Origin: Chytriomyces cf. hyalinus JEL632
Lineage: Eukaryota > Chytridiomycota > Chytridiomycetes > Chytridiales > Chytriomycetaceae
NCBI GenBank assembly: GCA_025435555.1
Contig: JAIWWG010000007.1
Coordinates: 62,001 to 126,000, forward strand
DNA length: 64,000 nt
Direction of reading: 5' to 3'
The translations under genes were made by a program, and so were the position numbers. A model generated the notes under the pieces. It did not search any database. It was not told where the DNA came from and was given only the letters and a program-made list of their open reading frames with translations. Below, one piece after another: positions 1-12,759 of this stretch; position 1 is the first letter of the stretch, and each line of letters starts with the position of its first letter.

Positions 1-289
1 ACCAAAATAAACCCCAAAAATTATTCATCCTTTTTGGTTGTGGATATTCGCCGAACTTTGCGGGGTTAACTCTGGTCGGGTCATGTCGCCGGAACTCTTT
101 TAAAAGTTGCTGTGCGGTGACAACAAGACCACTGACACAACCCTGATCGCCTTATTTTGAGAGGTAACCCTAATCAACAATGATGCCAAATCAGCGGCTT
201 TATTTGATGGCCATCCTTTTAGAAAATGGCAGGAGAAGGACAAGCAGAAATAAAAACCGGAAAATCCAAAGACAAAGCAACCCTTTTTT
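1..289. other. 3' flank of PGI1, no gene seen
   Basis: No convincing reading frame or RNA gene was found here. The stretch lies downstream of the minus-strand glucose-6-phosphate isomerase stop codon and would carry its 3' UTR and polyadenylation signals. Confidence 0.5.
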
Positions 290-2324
<2,035 letters not shown>

Positions 2325-2577
2325 GTTTTGGTTGGTGGATGTTTTCTGGGGTTGTTTTTTGATATCGTTTGAAATGATAACGAGCGCCATAAATAATTGC
2401 TTATTCGAAATAAACCCTCCCCGTATTTCCAATGTCATTTCCCGTCATCACTCCCGCAATAACTGCAATTACGCGTGCAATGTTGATGCTGTTGCTGTTT
2501 TTAAATACCATTTTATGACGAGATTCAGGGAGGGATCTCTGGCCAGAGTAACAGGTTCCCGGAAAAACCCCCCAGTC

Positions 2578-5408
2578 TCACTTTCTTTTCCTTGATAAAT
2601 AGCGCAACCGTGCCGCTTCTGCCTTATCTTCCCTTTCCTTTGCCGGATCCACTTCCAGATCGCTGCTCACTGCCAAATTGCTTGTGGCCGGCACCCCTTT
2701 CACACCCACATCTTCACCAGTCGCACGGGTGCTACTTCCTTTTGCTTCTACAAGACCCAACAACCGTGCCGAATCACACCCCCGCACGCGAGAAATACCT
2801 TCCTCGACCCATCCAAAATCAATCCGACTCACAATTCTCATATTCGCACGCGTGACAAATTGAACGTCTTGGTACAATACCCATTCAAGTCCGCTTCGGA
2901 GAATGGCATCGTTTATGCCCATGCCGCCGGCATTTGTGGTGGGCCCGGCAAGACATGATGTTGGTGACAAATGAAGGCTTAACAACGCGTTTGCATTCGC
3001 AGACGATGATGAGACTTCCCCGCCCGATTTGACAGCACTTGTAAGATAGTGATAAAAGTATGCCCGTTGGGGATGGCGCTTGGCAGTGTTGCTGAATAGA
3101 CCCGTGCAGATCGCTTTCAAGATGGCTTGGGCGTCGTATTCTGCCAATATCTCTTTGGCGTCATGTGAGTCGTGATGTTCAAACACGAAGCCGTCTTCAG
3201 AGACGCGATTCTCTCTGCGCACTCGCTTTCGGTCACTTTCACTTTCTCTTCTTTCGTATCTTCTCTCACTGTCCCGCCTTGAACCGCTCTCTCTTCGAGA
3301 ATCAGTTTGTCTCCGACTCTCTCGCCTGCTCTCATGAATGCGGCAGCTCGAGTCGACATTGATTCCAAATCCGCGTAAAATGTCCGCAAACTGAACACGA
3401 ACATTCTTTGCCGCAACAAGGCTGCGACTCCGCAAAAACTGATCACGACACCAACTTTCGCGCTCGCCGTTCGCAATCCACGCATCGTACACGCAGAGAA
3501 GGGCCACGTGGTCGCCACTCGCGTGTCCAAATGCTGCGTGTGCTACTTCGGCTGTGATGCGTTGTGCGTCTTGGCGTGGGTGTGCAAACACTTCTTCGCC
3601 GCTGAGAAGTGCTGTGAGTGTCAGTAGCTCGGATGTGCATTTGAACTGCTCCGATGCGAGCAATGCGCGAGACAGGAATGGAGATGCTGGGATTTGTGCC
3701 ATTTGTTCACCCAGCGTCGTTAGTTTGCCATCGGCATCCAGAGCACCTTTTTTGATGAGTGGTTGTTAGTTCATTCCATGTGGATAATTCGAACTTACCC
3801 AGATAGTACAGTTGATGCAGCGCTTTGACAACATGGTCCCTCTCTGGCTTATCGATGAATTCAAAGCCAAGCACATCGTGAATGCCCATCCTCTTCAAAC
3901 TTAAAACAGTACCCAACAAACTCGACCTTTGAATCTCTGGAATAGTGTCCTCGCCCAAATCGTCAAAAGCGTCGCGGCTGTACAATCGAAACACCTTTCC
4001 AGGTGCCGTTCGTCCCGCACGCCCTGCGCGTTGCGTCGCTGCTGCTTTGCTGATGGGCACAACGAGCAGTGCGTCAACGCCCGTCGCCGCGTCTGCCATT
4101 TTCTCCTTCACAAACCCGCAGTCAACAACGAATCTGATCCCGGGAATCGTGACGCTTGTTTGCGCAATGTTTGTAGCAAGAACGCATTTGCGGAATCCCT
4201 TCCTGGCTGGGCGGAAGACGCTTTTCTGTTCGTGCGTTTCGAGCGCGCTGTAGATTGGATGTATGGACAAGTCTTGCACGTCTGGAAAGAATTGAATGTC
4301 GGATTTCGGGTGCAGAAGTCGCGCTTCTTGTGTAATCAGGCGAGCGCACGATTCAATATCTCCTTGGCCCGTTAGAAATACGAGAATATCGCCTTATTTT
4401 TTTGTTTCGATGAGTACGGTGTGATTACTTTTGAGCAAAGCGAAAAGACCTCACCTGGTTCCTCGGATTTATGAATTTGCATCACCGCTTCCACAGTTTT
4501 TGCGACAATCTGCCCCTTCAACGCTGACCATTTCATTTTGGCTGCGTAAAACAAATCGACTGGGTACATTCGTCCGGGAACCGTAAAAACCGGTGCCTCA
4601 TTGAAAAATCCCGAAAATTTGTCCATGTTCAGCGTCGCAGACATGACAATCAGCTTTAAAGACGGTCGCACGGCACAAGCGCGTTTCAGTAACCCAAACA
4701 AGACCTGAAAAACTGGTGAGTGTGAATTTGCAAAAAATAAAAAATAAAAATAAAACAGGCGTCTCACGTCAGTCTCGAGTGATCTTTCATGTGCTTCATC
4801 CAGAATCACAATGTCTGCCAGGTCATCCAAACTTTCCGAACTTGACGCGACGGAACGAAGTAACGTTCCGTCAGTGACGTATAAGATCTTTGTATCGGCA
4901 CTCTTGGCGCTCTCGAAACGGACGGAATAACTGCCAAAGAAAGAGAGAGAGAGAGACAGATAGATACACAGAAACGAAGGCAAAAAGATATAAGAAACAC
5001 AATCGATACAGGCGCAGAACTATTGTTACCCAACAAGTCCTCCAAGAGGCGTGCTCGTCTCATGAGCAACCCGCTGCGCCGCTGAGATGGCAGCAATACG
5101 CCGTGGCTGGGTGACAATAATACGTGCATCCTTCCTCTGCTCATGCAAATACTGGGGCAACTGCGTTGTTTTACCGGAACCTTTTAAAAACAAAAGCAAT
5201 GCACACGCGAATGGAAAAGGCTTGTGTTAGATTCCAGAACAGAGGGAGTGACTCAGCATGCCTCACCCGTATCGCCGCAGACAATCAACACTTGGAACTC
5301 GTCCACCGCCTCCACAATCGATTCTTGGTATTGGTATATGGGCAGCGAAGTGCGCGTGGTTTCAAAGTCTGCTTCGTATTCGCTTGCAGAGAACTTGTGC
5401 GATGTCAT
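2578..5408 (-). CDS. DEAH-box ATP-dependent RNA helicase with RS/RE-rich insert
   Basis: A DEAH-family RNA helicase, acting in splicing, ribosome assembly or RNA surveillance. Exons: 5408-5267, 5180-5030, 4930-4768, 4704-4455, 4392-3799, 3746-2578 (822 residues). Motifs in order are GDTGSGKTT (I, split by intron 1), TQPRRIAA (Ia), [19 protein letters not shown] (V) and QRAGRAGR (VI), followed by winged-helix/HA2 and OB-fold regions. The start at 5408 places about 40 residues before motif I, so there is almost no N-terminal extension, as in DHX33/DHX40-like members and unlike PRP2/16/22. After the HA2 region there is an insert very rich in Arg, Ser and Glu (coded around 3190-3330). Subfamily assignment is uncertain; the helicase call is firm. 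Confidence 0.93.
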
Positions 5409-5720
5409 GGTAATTTATGGTTTTACGGATATTTATTTTAGCAATGAACAGTGAGGGAAACATGGCATGAGCGAGTTGTCGACGCAGGCAACCAGTATGA
5501 TCAATTGGTTGTCGTGACCTGTTAGATGAGCACACTGCATTCGATGTGTCGACCGAGCAATGGAGTCAACGCACTGCGCTAGTCGTAAGTTGAGGGAGTT
5601 CATTTGTGTATTGCATATAAAACTGCCGATGCAGGAATCAGCACAGCGGGAATAACTGAGAACATGCAGTTGTGAAAGCGTTGAAATGTACACGAGCGTT
5701 CAAACTGGCAGCACAGTGCC
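5409..5720. other. Intergenic, helicase promoter side
   Basis: 312 nt between the STN1-like stop and the helicase start, both on the minus strand. Nothing coding can be supported; it should hold the helicase promoter and the 3' UTR of the STN1-like gene. Confidence 0.5.
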
Positions 5721-6600
5721 TCACTCCATCATCCAATCCTCGTCTCCCAAATCGTCCAACCCTCCTCCTTCCGCCAAAGCAGTAATGGCAGCAATCTCAT
5801 CTTGTAATAAACCATGGTTGCTGATGTCGTTGCTTCGAAATCCTTCCACATCTCGTTTCGGGACTTCCTTCATTGGCGAGAATTCAAACGGCCGTTTCTC
5901 CAGAGCTTCATTGTTCAAAACGCGTGATCGCATTGCAGCTTTCGGGGTTGACTGGACAATCCAATTTGCTCGTGCATCGGGTGCTGTTTGTGTGGAATTG
6001 GGTCGAGTTGTTGCGGGAAGGTTGAGCGCCGCTTGCACGGACGCGAGTGTTTCGGAAATGGGGATGCTGAGGGTTTCAAATGACGCTCTAAAGTACACGT
6101 CCCTATACAAGATCAGTGTGTTGATGGAATGCAAGAGTTCGGCGTTTTTGTCATTGATGCGAGCGATGCTGGGCGAGAGCAAAGAAGAAGGAGTACGTTG
6201 GTATTTTGTTGGTAAATGGACGTTGGGGATCACCTTGAGACTTGAACTAATCTATTTTCGGACATTTGTGAAATTGCGCCGAGGAGCTGCACGTATTCAC
6301 CCACGGCGAGGGTCGGCTGTGGTGTAGGCAGGATGCATTGAATTGTACCCGTGGAGTCGTCGAGAGTGAGGTATAGGGTTTCGATGGCAACCACCAGGCC
6401 TGAGACTCTGGCAGGCAATTGAAAGTGAGTGGACAGCGATTCGTGGGTGTCGATTGGCTTTCGTACCGGACATGCGTGAAGGCGAAAAGCGGGTTCCCGG
6501 TCTCAAGCGCAGCAGTGGATGTATTGCATGTGCTCGAGTGAATGTCTCTGATGAAAAGGTGTCGGTGGATTGGGTTCGAATCTGTGCAGTTTCCAAGCAT
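5721..6600 (-). CDS. STN1: STN1-like OB-fold protein (CST complex), short form
   Basis: Probable telomere-capping, single-stranded-DNA-binding CST subunit. Exons 6600-6467, 6407-6234 and 6168-5721 give 251 residues, with GT-AG introns of 59 and 65 nt. Early residues read HRHLFIRDIHS, followed by a joined OB-fold core (THVRVSGLVVAIE, then TLDDSTGTIQCIL) and a segment ending LHSINTLILYRDVYF. That segment resembles the part of human STN1 just after the OB fold, where an LxxLxxLYRxVY pattern occurs. The C-terminal half looks disordered, with an acidic tail; the tandem winged helices of animal STN1 are not apparent. RPA2- or RMI-like OB proteins are the alternatives. The start at 6600 is the first ATG in frame. 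Confidence 0.68.
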
Positions 6601-7013
6601 GTTTTCCACATTTTACACACGGTAAATATTTAAACTGAGTTCAATTTTTGAACAACAACTGCCGCTTCGCCGCTCTCGACTGAAGACTGCGCAATCGGGT
6701 CATCCAAGCACGAGCTTGCCACACGCGGAACTTCTTTTGCAATTACTCCCCGCTTCGTTGAATTCAAATGAAATACGCGCACTCGCAATTCGACCGTTGT
6801 CTGACCAGAAACTCAAAGCACGTTCGAAAATTGTGATCCATAGCAAGAGCAAACTTCCGATTCCAGTTCGGCCGTCGAGTTTACTCACGGATGGCCCCTT
6901 CTCAGTGACAGGTAAACATGCAGAAATAAATGGCCAGTTGGTTAATGATTGAAGCAACTTCAAAGGAGCGAACGTTTCTTGAGTTTCGGGTCGTGTATTT
7001 ATTGCATCCAATA
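6601..7013. other. Intergenic with unassigned short frames
   Basis: 413 nt between the STN1-like start and the end of SEC11. Open frames of about 80-110 codons exist on both strands (for example plus 6716-6952), but neither resembles a known family nor has flanking exons, so no gene is called. Confidence 0.4.
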
Positions 7014-7849
7014 TCACTCCTGGTATCAAGAAGAGCCGAACGTTAAGATAAAAACCTCAAAACAACTCCATGAAAGAACATCTCACCTCCTTAGTTATCA
7101 GCACAAACACTCCCAACACAGCCAATAACAACCCTTTTAGCTGTGGATAATCGTTGAGAATGATCGTGACCATTCCAATGTACGGCATGAACGCAGACAC
7201 GCGGCCAACAACTTCCTTCTGAGTCACCCACATTTGGTTGCGGTTGTAAAGCCCGCGATCGTCGACGGGGTTGTTGTCGCCCTTTGTCAGGAGATATTGG
7301 GTGCCGTTTACCGTGCTGAGAGACGGGCAAAAATAGAAGCAAGGGAAGCTTAAGCAAGAGAAGAAGAGAAGATAAGAAAAAGAAACGGCGCACGCAACTT
7401 TTCATGCACTTCCAGCACTCTATGCACGATGGGAATGTCCTTGCCCGCAATTTTGAAAACGGTTATATCGCCCACACGGATGGGCGTGTTGAACATGGAA
7501 AGAAGCAAAAGATCGCCTCGCTGGAATGCCGGCTCCATAGACTCACTGTTGTTATTCGTTCGTCAATGACTCTCGCGCCGAGGTAACCAAGCCAGAAACT
7601 ATTCGCTTTATACCTGAGCACAACAACGATGGGACTCTCGGAGTTTGTCACGACAGCGAGTCCTTTCCACATTGCGAGGGCGGATGAGACGACGAGACAG
7701 AAGTTGAGCAGTTGGTGGAGCATCTGCCGACTGTGTTGTGATAAGGGGTTGCGCTTAAAAACTGGGCTATTTCTCTCGGGGTCCTCTGGCAATGGATTCC
7801 TCTCAGCAGCTTACATGGACATGTGCCGGAAGCTGCCTAGCATGTCCAT
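7014..7849 (-). CDS. SEC11: Signal peptidase complex catalytic subunit SEC11
   Basis: ER-membrane serine protease that cleaves signal peptides. Exons 7849-7815, 7730-7614, 7545-7399 and 7315-7087, plus a six-base last exon 7019-7014 (codons GAG TGA), give 177 residues, close to the usual 167-180. One N-terminal membrane segment ([17 protein letters not shown]) precedes the catalytic-serine box SMEPAF, then [15 protein letters not shown] (conserved His), [14 protein letters not shown] (conserved Asp) and a second hydrophobic C-terminal segment. Only the conserved EP/SMEP core is typical: the usual SGSMEP reads SESMEP. Intron 3 uses a GTTGCG donor, chosen because it alone keeps the frame. If the last intron is not spliced, translation runs on to a stop at 7057 and adds eight residues. 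Confidence 0.88.
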
Positions 7850-8306
7850 ATTGTTGTTCAGTGTTTTGATTTAGATTTTATTAAACACAAAGGAAATGAT
7901 CGCTTGTCGCGATGTTTGAACTCAGTGACGATGGATGATGTCAGAACGACATGTTCTGTCTATGCTCGCAACTGTAGGTGCGCAAGGAATGTATCTTCCA
8001 ATTATCCTCGGTAACTGTGTGTATAAATTTTACTCACACCAAGAGGCTGATTCTCGCTGGTACTTGTTACCTGAAGACTTGGAGTAAAACGTGTTCATTT
8101 CAATGAGACTTTACGATCCGCAACGGCAACGGCATGGATGGCGATATCGGTTATGGTGCTTGCTTGAGCTCCTTTCCCACGATACACGTCGTCACATGAA
8201 ACAAAATACATTACAAACAGCCGACATAAGAACAAAAACTCTCTTCATTCTATTGTTTCGTGGCTGGAATAATGTCAAGTTTACTAAAGTTTACGAATAA
8301 CACAAA
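7850..8306. other. Intergenic, SEC11 promoter side
   Basis: 457 nt between the NIPA-type transporter stop and the SEC11 start, both minus strand. The only frames are short and unlike any known protein. It should hold the SEC11 promoter. Confidence 0.5.
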
Positions 8307-9773
8307 TCAACTCTTCTGATACTGCGGCAGCTGCTCCTTCTCTGCCCACACTGCATCTCGATTTACCAAGAATGCCCCATTCTCTTCATTCAGATGGCTG
8401 CTCCGCCGCCGCTGCCGGTGCTGCTGGAAACTGCTGCGTGATCGCGCATCATTTGATTGGGATAACGACCGCCGCACAGATTCACGGTTTTCCCGATCCA
8501 CCAACACCGTATCTAAATCGGTTACTTCAGTGTCGACGGCTTGAATTTTGATGTTTTCGGCTTCAATCTTGTTGAGCTCCTCCAAATTGCTCATGTATAG
8601 CAGCATGACGCCTGCCACCAGCACCAAAAATCCTTCAACGATTGAGGCGCCAGAGTCTAAGCTGGTAACTGGAAACTCGCGGAATAGAAACGCAGTTGAA
8701 ATGATGGTCACGCCCGTGAAACAGACATAGTGAATCGGATAAATAATCGCTGTAGAGTACACGGCCATGGCCTTGTTCAGGTATGTGATTTGGAACACTA
8801 TCGTCAGCACCATGAAAAGGATCAGAGGGTACATTGGCCACTGGAGGAACTGGTTGTTTTCTGGAAAATCCCGGACTGTGGTGACAATTGAGGATCCGAC
8901 ACCTGGGTTTCAAAGATGACTTCAGTAAACTGAACGCATGTTTGTGGCACACAGAAGGTGACATTTTTTGTATTTTGTTTTCGTCCCACCTTGTGCGCTC
9001 AAAACCAGGTACGAGCCACCACAGGAAGACATGGCGACATAGACAAACGGATTGGTGCGTGCGTATCGTGGCTCGGCGTAGTAGATGAGTACGGCAAGCA
9101 TGGCTCCAATAAAGACTGTGTAAACAATGAAAGCTGGTTGCGGATTTTTTGGGTTTTTAGTTTTCCAATTTTCTTTGGGGGACATGATGGGAGAAAAAAT
9201 GGTATTCCCACCAGGCTGGATAGCGTGGTAAATAAACTCGGGCACCGTCGCAGTCGTTTGCGCTGTCGGCGCATGCGTGACAATCATGACCACTCCGAGA
9301 ATACATAGTGCACAGCCAAGCTTTCCAAGCGTCGTGAGTCGTTCTTTGAGAAAGTAATTGGCCAGGACCGCCGAAATCACCACAGACAGTGTTCCCAGGG
9401 GAGTCACCAGGATAGCTGGACTGAATGCGTACGCCCCAAAGTTGGACACCTCGCCAATGGCCACTGGATGAGAGAGAGAAACGGGGTTCAGGGGGAAGAC
9501 TGTTGAGATAGGAGATTGAGAGGCAGAGAAGCCACACTCACATAAAAGCATGCCCAGCCACCAATAGACGTTGCGGAGATAGGCGTTGGAGCCAGAAGCA
9601 ATATCGTGGCCGCTGCTGGCGAGGTCCACGAGACCACGTTTGCGGAAGACAACGGATGCGCCGATGAATGCGTTTGAAGCGAGGGCCAGCGAGATGCCGA
9701 CAGCGCTCTGCCAAGCAGCAGCTGGCGGATGGGCAGGGTCAGTTGCACTCGAGCTGTTTGCGCTGCTCGTCAT
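8307..9773 (-). CDS. NIPA/DUF803-type magnesium transporter
   Basis: Predicted multi-pass membrane protein of the NIPA family, which moves Mg2+ and related divalent cations in plasma or endosomal membranes. Exons 9773-9542, 9463-8990 and 8902-8307 give 433 residues. Family features include VGISLALASNAFIGASVVFR at the first membrane segment, then GEVSNFGAYAFSPAILVTPL, LANYFLKERLTTLGKLGC, and late QITYLNKAMAVYSTAIIYP. About nine hydrophobic segments are visible, and then a hydrophilic tail of about 120 residues rich in Arg, Ser and Gln that is probably cytosolic. Its upstream region carries the 49-bp tandem repeat listed separately. Confidence 0.92.
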
Positions 9774-9907
9774 TCGTATTTATTTTTGTGCGAATTATTG
9801 TCTGAATTCTTTCGGTGCGACTTGATTGATTCAAAATACGCTTTTTTGTAATTCGAATTTCGCATGATTGATTCCAAATCATTGACAAACACGAACCATG
9901 GAAATAT

Positions 9908-10005
9908 ATATTCGGACTCTTTTACGCATCAATATTCGGACTTTATTTACGCACCAATATTCGGACTCTTTTACGCATCAATATTCGGACTTTATTTACG
10001 CATCA
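9908..10005. repeat. Two 49-bp tandem repeats (four ATATTCGGACT half-units)
   Basis: Two 49-nt units, 9908-9956 and 9957-10005, differ at one base. Each consists of a 24-nt and a 25-nt half-unit beginning ATATTCGGACT and containing TTTACGCA. The array sits in the 293-nt gap between the BiP stop codon and the start of the NIPA-type transporter, that is, in the transporter's upstream region or the 3' end of BiP. Confidence 0.9.
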
Positions 10006-10066
10006 ATACAAGTAAAGCGACATGTGCTTTGTGAATGTTAAAAGAAGGGATGTGCAAGGTTTTGAT

Positions 10067-12173
10067 TTACAGCTCATCGTGGTCTGACACGTCCTCCCCG
10101 TCTCCACCCCCGGCACCTCCATACAACTTGGACGTGATTGGGTTCACTACCGTCTCCAACTCAGACTTTTGTTCATCAATGTCTTCCTTGGTGGCAGTAG
10201 ATGCGTTGGAGTCAAGCCACTCGTTGGCCTCCTTGATGGCATCCAAAATGGTTTGCTTGTCAACTTCAGAAATCTTTCCTCCCAGCTTGTCCTCATCAGA
10301 CACTTGCTGCTTGATTTGGTAAACGTAGTTTTCAAACGTGTTCTTGGATTCAATCTTATCCTTGAGAATACGGTCTTCCTCGGCAAACAGCTCGGCTTCG
10401 TCAACCATGCGCTGGATTTCCTCGTCAGTCAGGCGGCCCTTGTCGTTGGTGATGGTGATGGACTCGGACTTTCCGGTTCCTTTGTCATGCGCAGATACAC
10501 GCATGAGACCGTTCACATCAATCTCGAACGTCACTTCAATCTGGGGTGTTCCGCGTGGGGCTGGTGGGATTCCGTTCAAGTCAAACTTTCCGAGCAAGTT
10601 GTTGTCCTTGGTGAGTGGGCGCTCTCCTTCAAATACCTGGATGAGAACAGTGGGTTGGTTGTCAACGGCTGTGGAGAAGATCTGGGACTTCTTGGTTGGG
10701 ATCTGAGTGTTACGGCCAATCAGCTTGGTCATGACTCCACCAGTGGTTTCAATTCCGAGCGTCAATGGGTTCACATCGAGCAACACAACGCCTTCGAGTT
10801 TGTCTTCACCAGAGAGAACCCCACCTTGGACGGCAGCACCATAAGCAACAGCTTCATCGGGGTTAATACCCTTGCTGGCTTTCTTGCCGTTGAAAAAGTC
10901 TTCCAGGAGCTGTACGACCTTGGGAATACGGGTGGAGCCACCAACGAGAACGATTTCGTGAATTTCACTCTTGTCAATACCAGCATCCTTGAGAACCTTC
11001 TCAACGGGTTTAAGAGTCTTCTTGAAGAGGTCCACGTTGAGTTCCTCAAACTTGGCACGCGTCAGGGTTTCGGCAAAGTCGACACCATCGAAGAAGGATT
11101 CGATTTCAACCTTGACGGACATTTGAGAGGAGAGAGCACGCTTAGCCTTTTCGACTTCGCGCTTGAGTTTTCCCATAGATTTGAGATCTTTCTTTGGGTT
11201 CTTGCCCTTGTTCTTCTTCGTGAAGGCCTTGGTAAAGTGTTCGATGAGGCCTAAAAAAATCGCGACGGATGAGAAACGCGCGTCGTTGAGGGAAAGTTGG
11301 CACGAAATAATACTCACGGTTGTCGAAGTCTTCTCCTCCCAAGTGGGTGTCACCGTTGGTGGCCAACACTTCAAAAACACCACCATCAATGGAAAGAACA
11401 GACACATCGAAAGTACCACCACCCAAGTCGTAGACGAGAATATTTTGCTCGGAGCCCTTCTTGTCAAGACCGTAGGCAATGGCGGCAGCGGTAGGTTCGT
11501 TGATAATACGGGCAACAGTAAGTCCGGCAATGGTTCCGGCGTCCTTGGTGGCTTGACGCTGAGCATCATTGAAGTAGGCTGGCACGGTAACAACGGCGTG
11601 GGTGACTTTCTGGCCCAAATAAGCCTCGGCGATTTCCTTCATTTTTTGGAGAACCATTGCAGACACTTCTTCAGGGGTAAACTTCTTGGCCTCGCCCTTC
11701 ACGTTCACTTGGATGATTGGCTTCCCTTCTTTGGAGACGACCTTGAAGGGGAAGTGTTTCATGTCCTTTTGCACGTCCGGCTCATCGAAACGGCGACCCA
11801 CAAGCCGCTTGGCATCAAAGATTGTATTGGTTGGGTTCATTGGGGCTTGGTTCTTGGCGGCATCTCCCACGAGACGCTCGTCGTCCGTGAATGCAACATA
11901 TGAGGGAGTGATACGGTGTCCTTGGTCATTGGCGATGATTTCAACGCGGCCATTCTTGTAAACACCCACACATCTGCAATAATCACGATAAATGGTTCAG
12001 GATCGCGTGAGAGGCACAAGTTTCGAATAAACTATTACGTACGAGTAGGTGGTTCCCAAGTCGATACCAATGACGGGGCCCTGGATTTTGGAGTCTTTGG
12101 TGTCCGCGTCAGCTGCGGAGACTGTGGCTGCAAGTGCCACCAATAGCATGGAGAATAGGTGCAGAAGCCTCAT
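10067..12173 (-). CDS. KAR2: ER Hsp70 chaperone BiP/Kar2
   Basis: Lumenal Hsp70 that drives translocation, folding and ER-associated degradation using ATP. Exons 12173-12043, 11973-11318 and 11250-10067 give 656 residues. A hydrophobic signal peptide ([20 protein letters not shown]) precedes IDLGTTYSC, split by intron 1. Hsp70 signatures are present: [19 protein letters not shown] and [16 protein letters not shown]. The interdomain linker [14 protein letters not shown] leads into the substrate-binding domain, and the protein ends DHDEL, so it carries an HDEL retrieval signal. Together these fix it as the ER paralogue rather than cytosolic SSA or mitochondrial SSC1. Very high conservation makes this one of the surest calls. 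Confidence 0.98.
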
Positions 12174-12759
12174 CCCTGCTTACAAGAAACGGAGTTAGAA
12201 CGGGGAGTGTGATGGCTTTGTAAAGGCGTGTTGAGCAATTCACCGATGTTCTGGTATTTTTCAATGTTTTTGCTGGTTGGATACGAGCCACTTTTTTGTT
12301 TGTTTAAATACGCGCCTTTGGAGTTGCTGAATTCTGATTGGTCGGTTTGAAAGTCGACAAACGTGGAATTTGCGGCTGACACCACGTCCACTTCCACGTG
12401 CTTCTCCCCAGGCGCATGTGCGGCTCGCCTTCGCGATCATGCTAATCTCTAAGCTATGCAAATCTCTGCAAGAAGTAAGTTTTGGAGAAAGTTGCAGCAG
12501 CAGTCAGAGGGAACCACCGGATTTATTAACACCTCCGGCACATAAAATGCACTGACGGATACAGTCTCTCAAGGCATTCGGCCTTCAAGACCATGAACCA
12601 GATGAGGCTGTGCCCAGCGCGATGAAGATAATAAAACCGCCAAAACATGCCTTCAACAAACCAGCATGCTGCAGATGCCGCCAGACCCACGCCCTCTGAG
12701 AACAGCGCCTCCAAGACACCGTCCTCGACGAAATCAACTTTTACCGGACGTTGCTGTGA
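12174..12759 (-). promoter_or_regulatory. BiP upstream region with ACGTG/CCAAT cluster
   Basis: The 586 nt upstream of the BiP start hold a compact set of elements: an ACGTGG at 12361, a minus-strand GGACGTGG around 12382-12389, a CACGTG palindrome at 12395-12400, and, closer to the gene, a minus-strand CCAAT at 12341-12337. ACGTG cores are the binding sites of bZIP unfolded-protein-response factors (XBP1, ATF6, Hac1), and BiP genes are classic targets. The order and spacing do not match the mammalian ERSE, so function is inferred from position only. Confidence 0.45.

Noticed and set aside
6700-7029. Extra exon-rich gene between STN1 and SEC11
   Set aside because: The frame shows no motif, and its only useful splice site is better explained as the tiny last exon of SEC11.
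10169-11254. 361-codon plus-strand frame opposite BiP
   Set aside because: It is the antisense shadow of a highly conserved Hsp70 coding region with biased codon use, and its translation resembles nothing.
12174-12759. Mammalian-type ERSE in the BiP promoter
   Set aside because: The CCAAT and CCACG elements occur in the wrong order and spacing for CCAAT-N9-CCACG.
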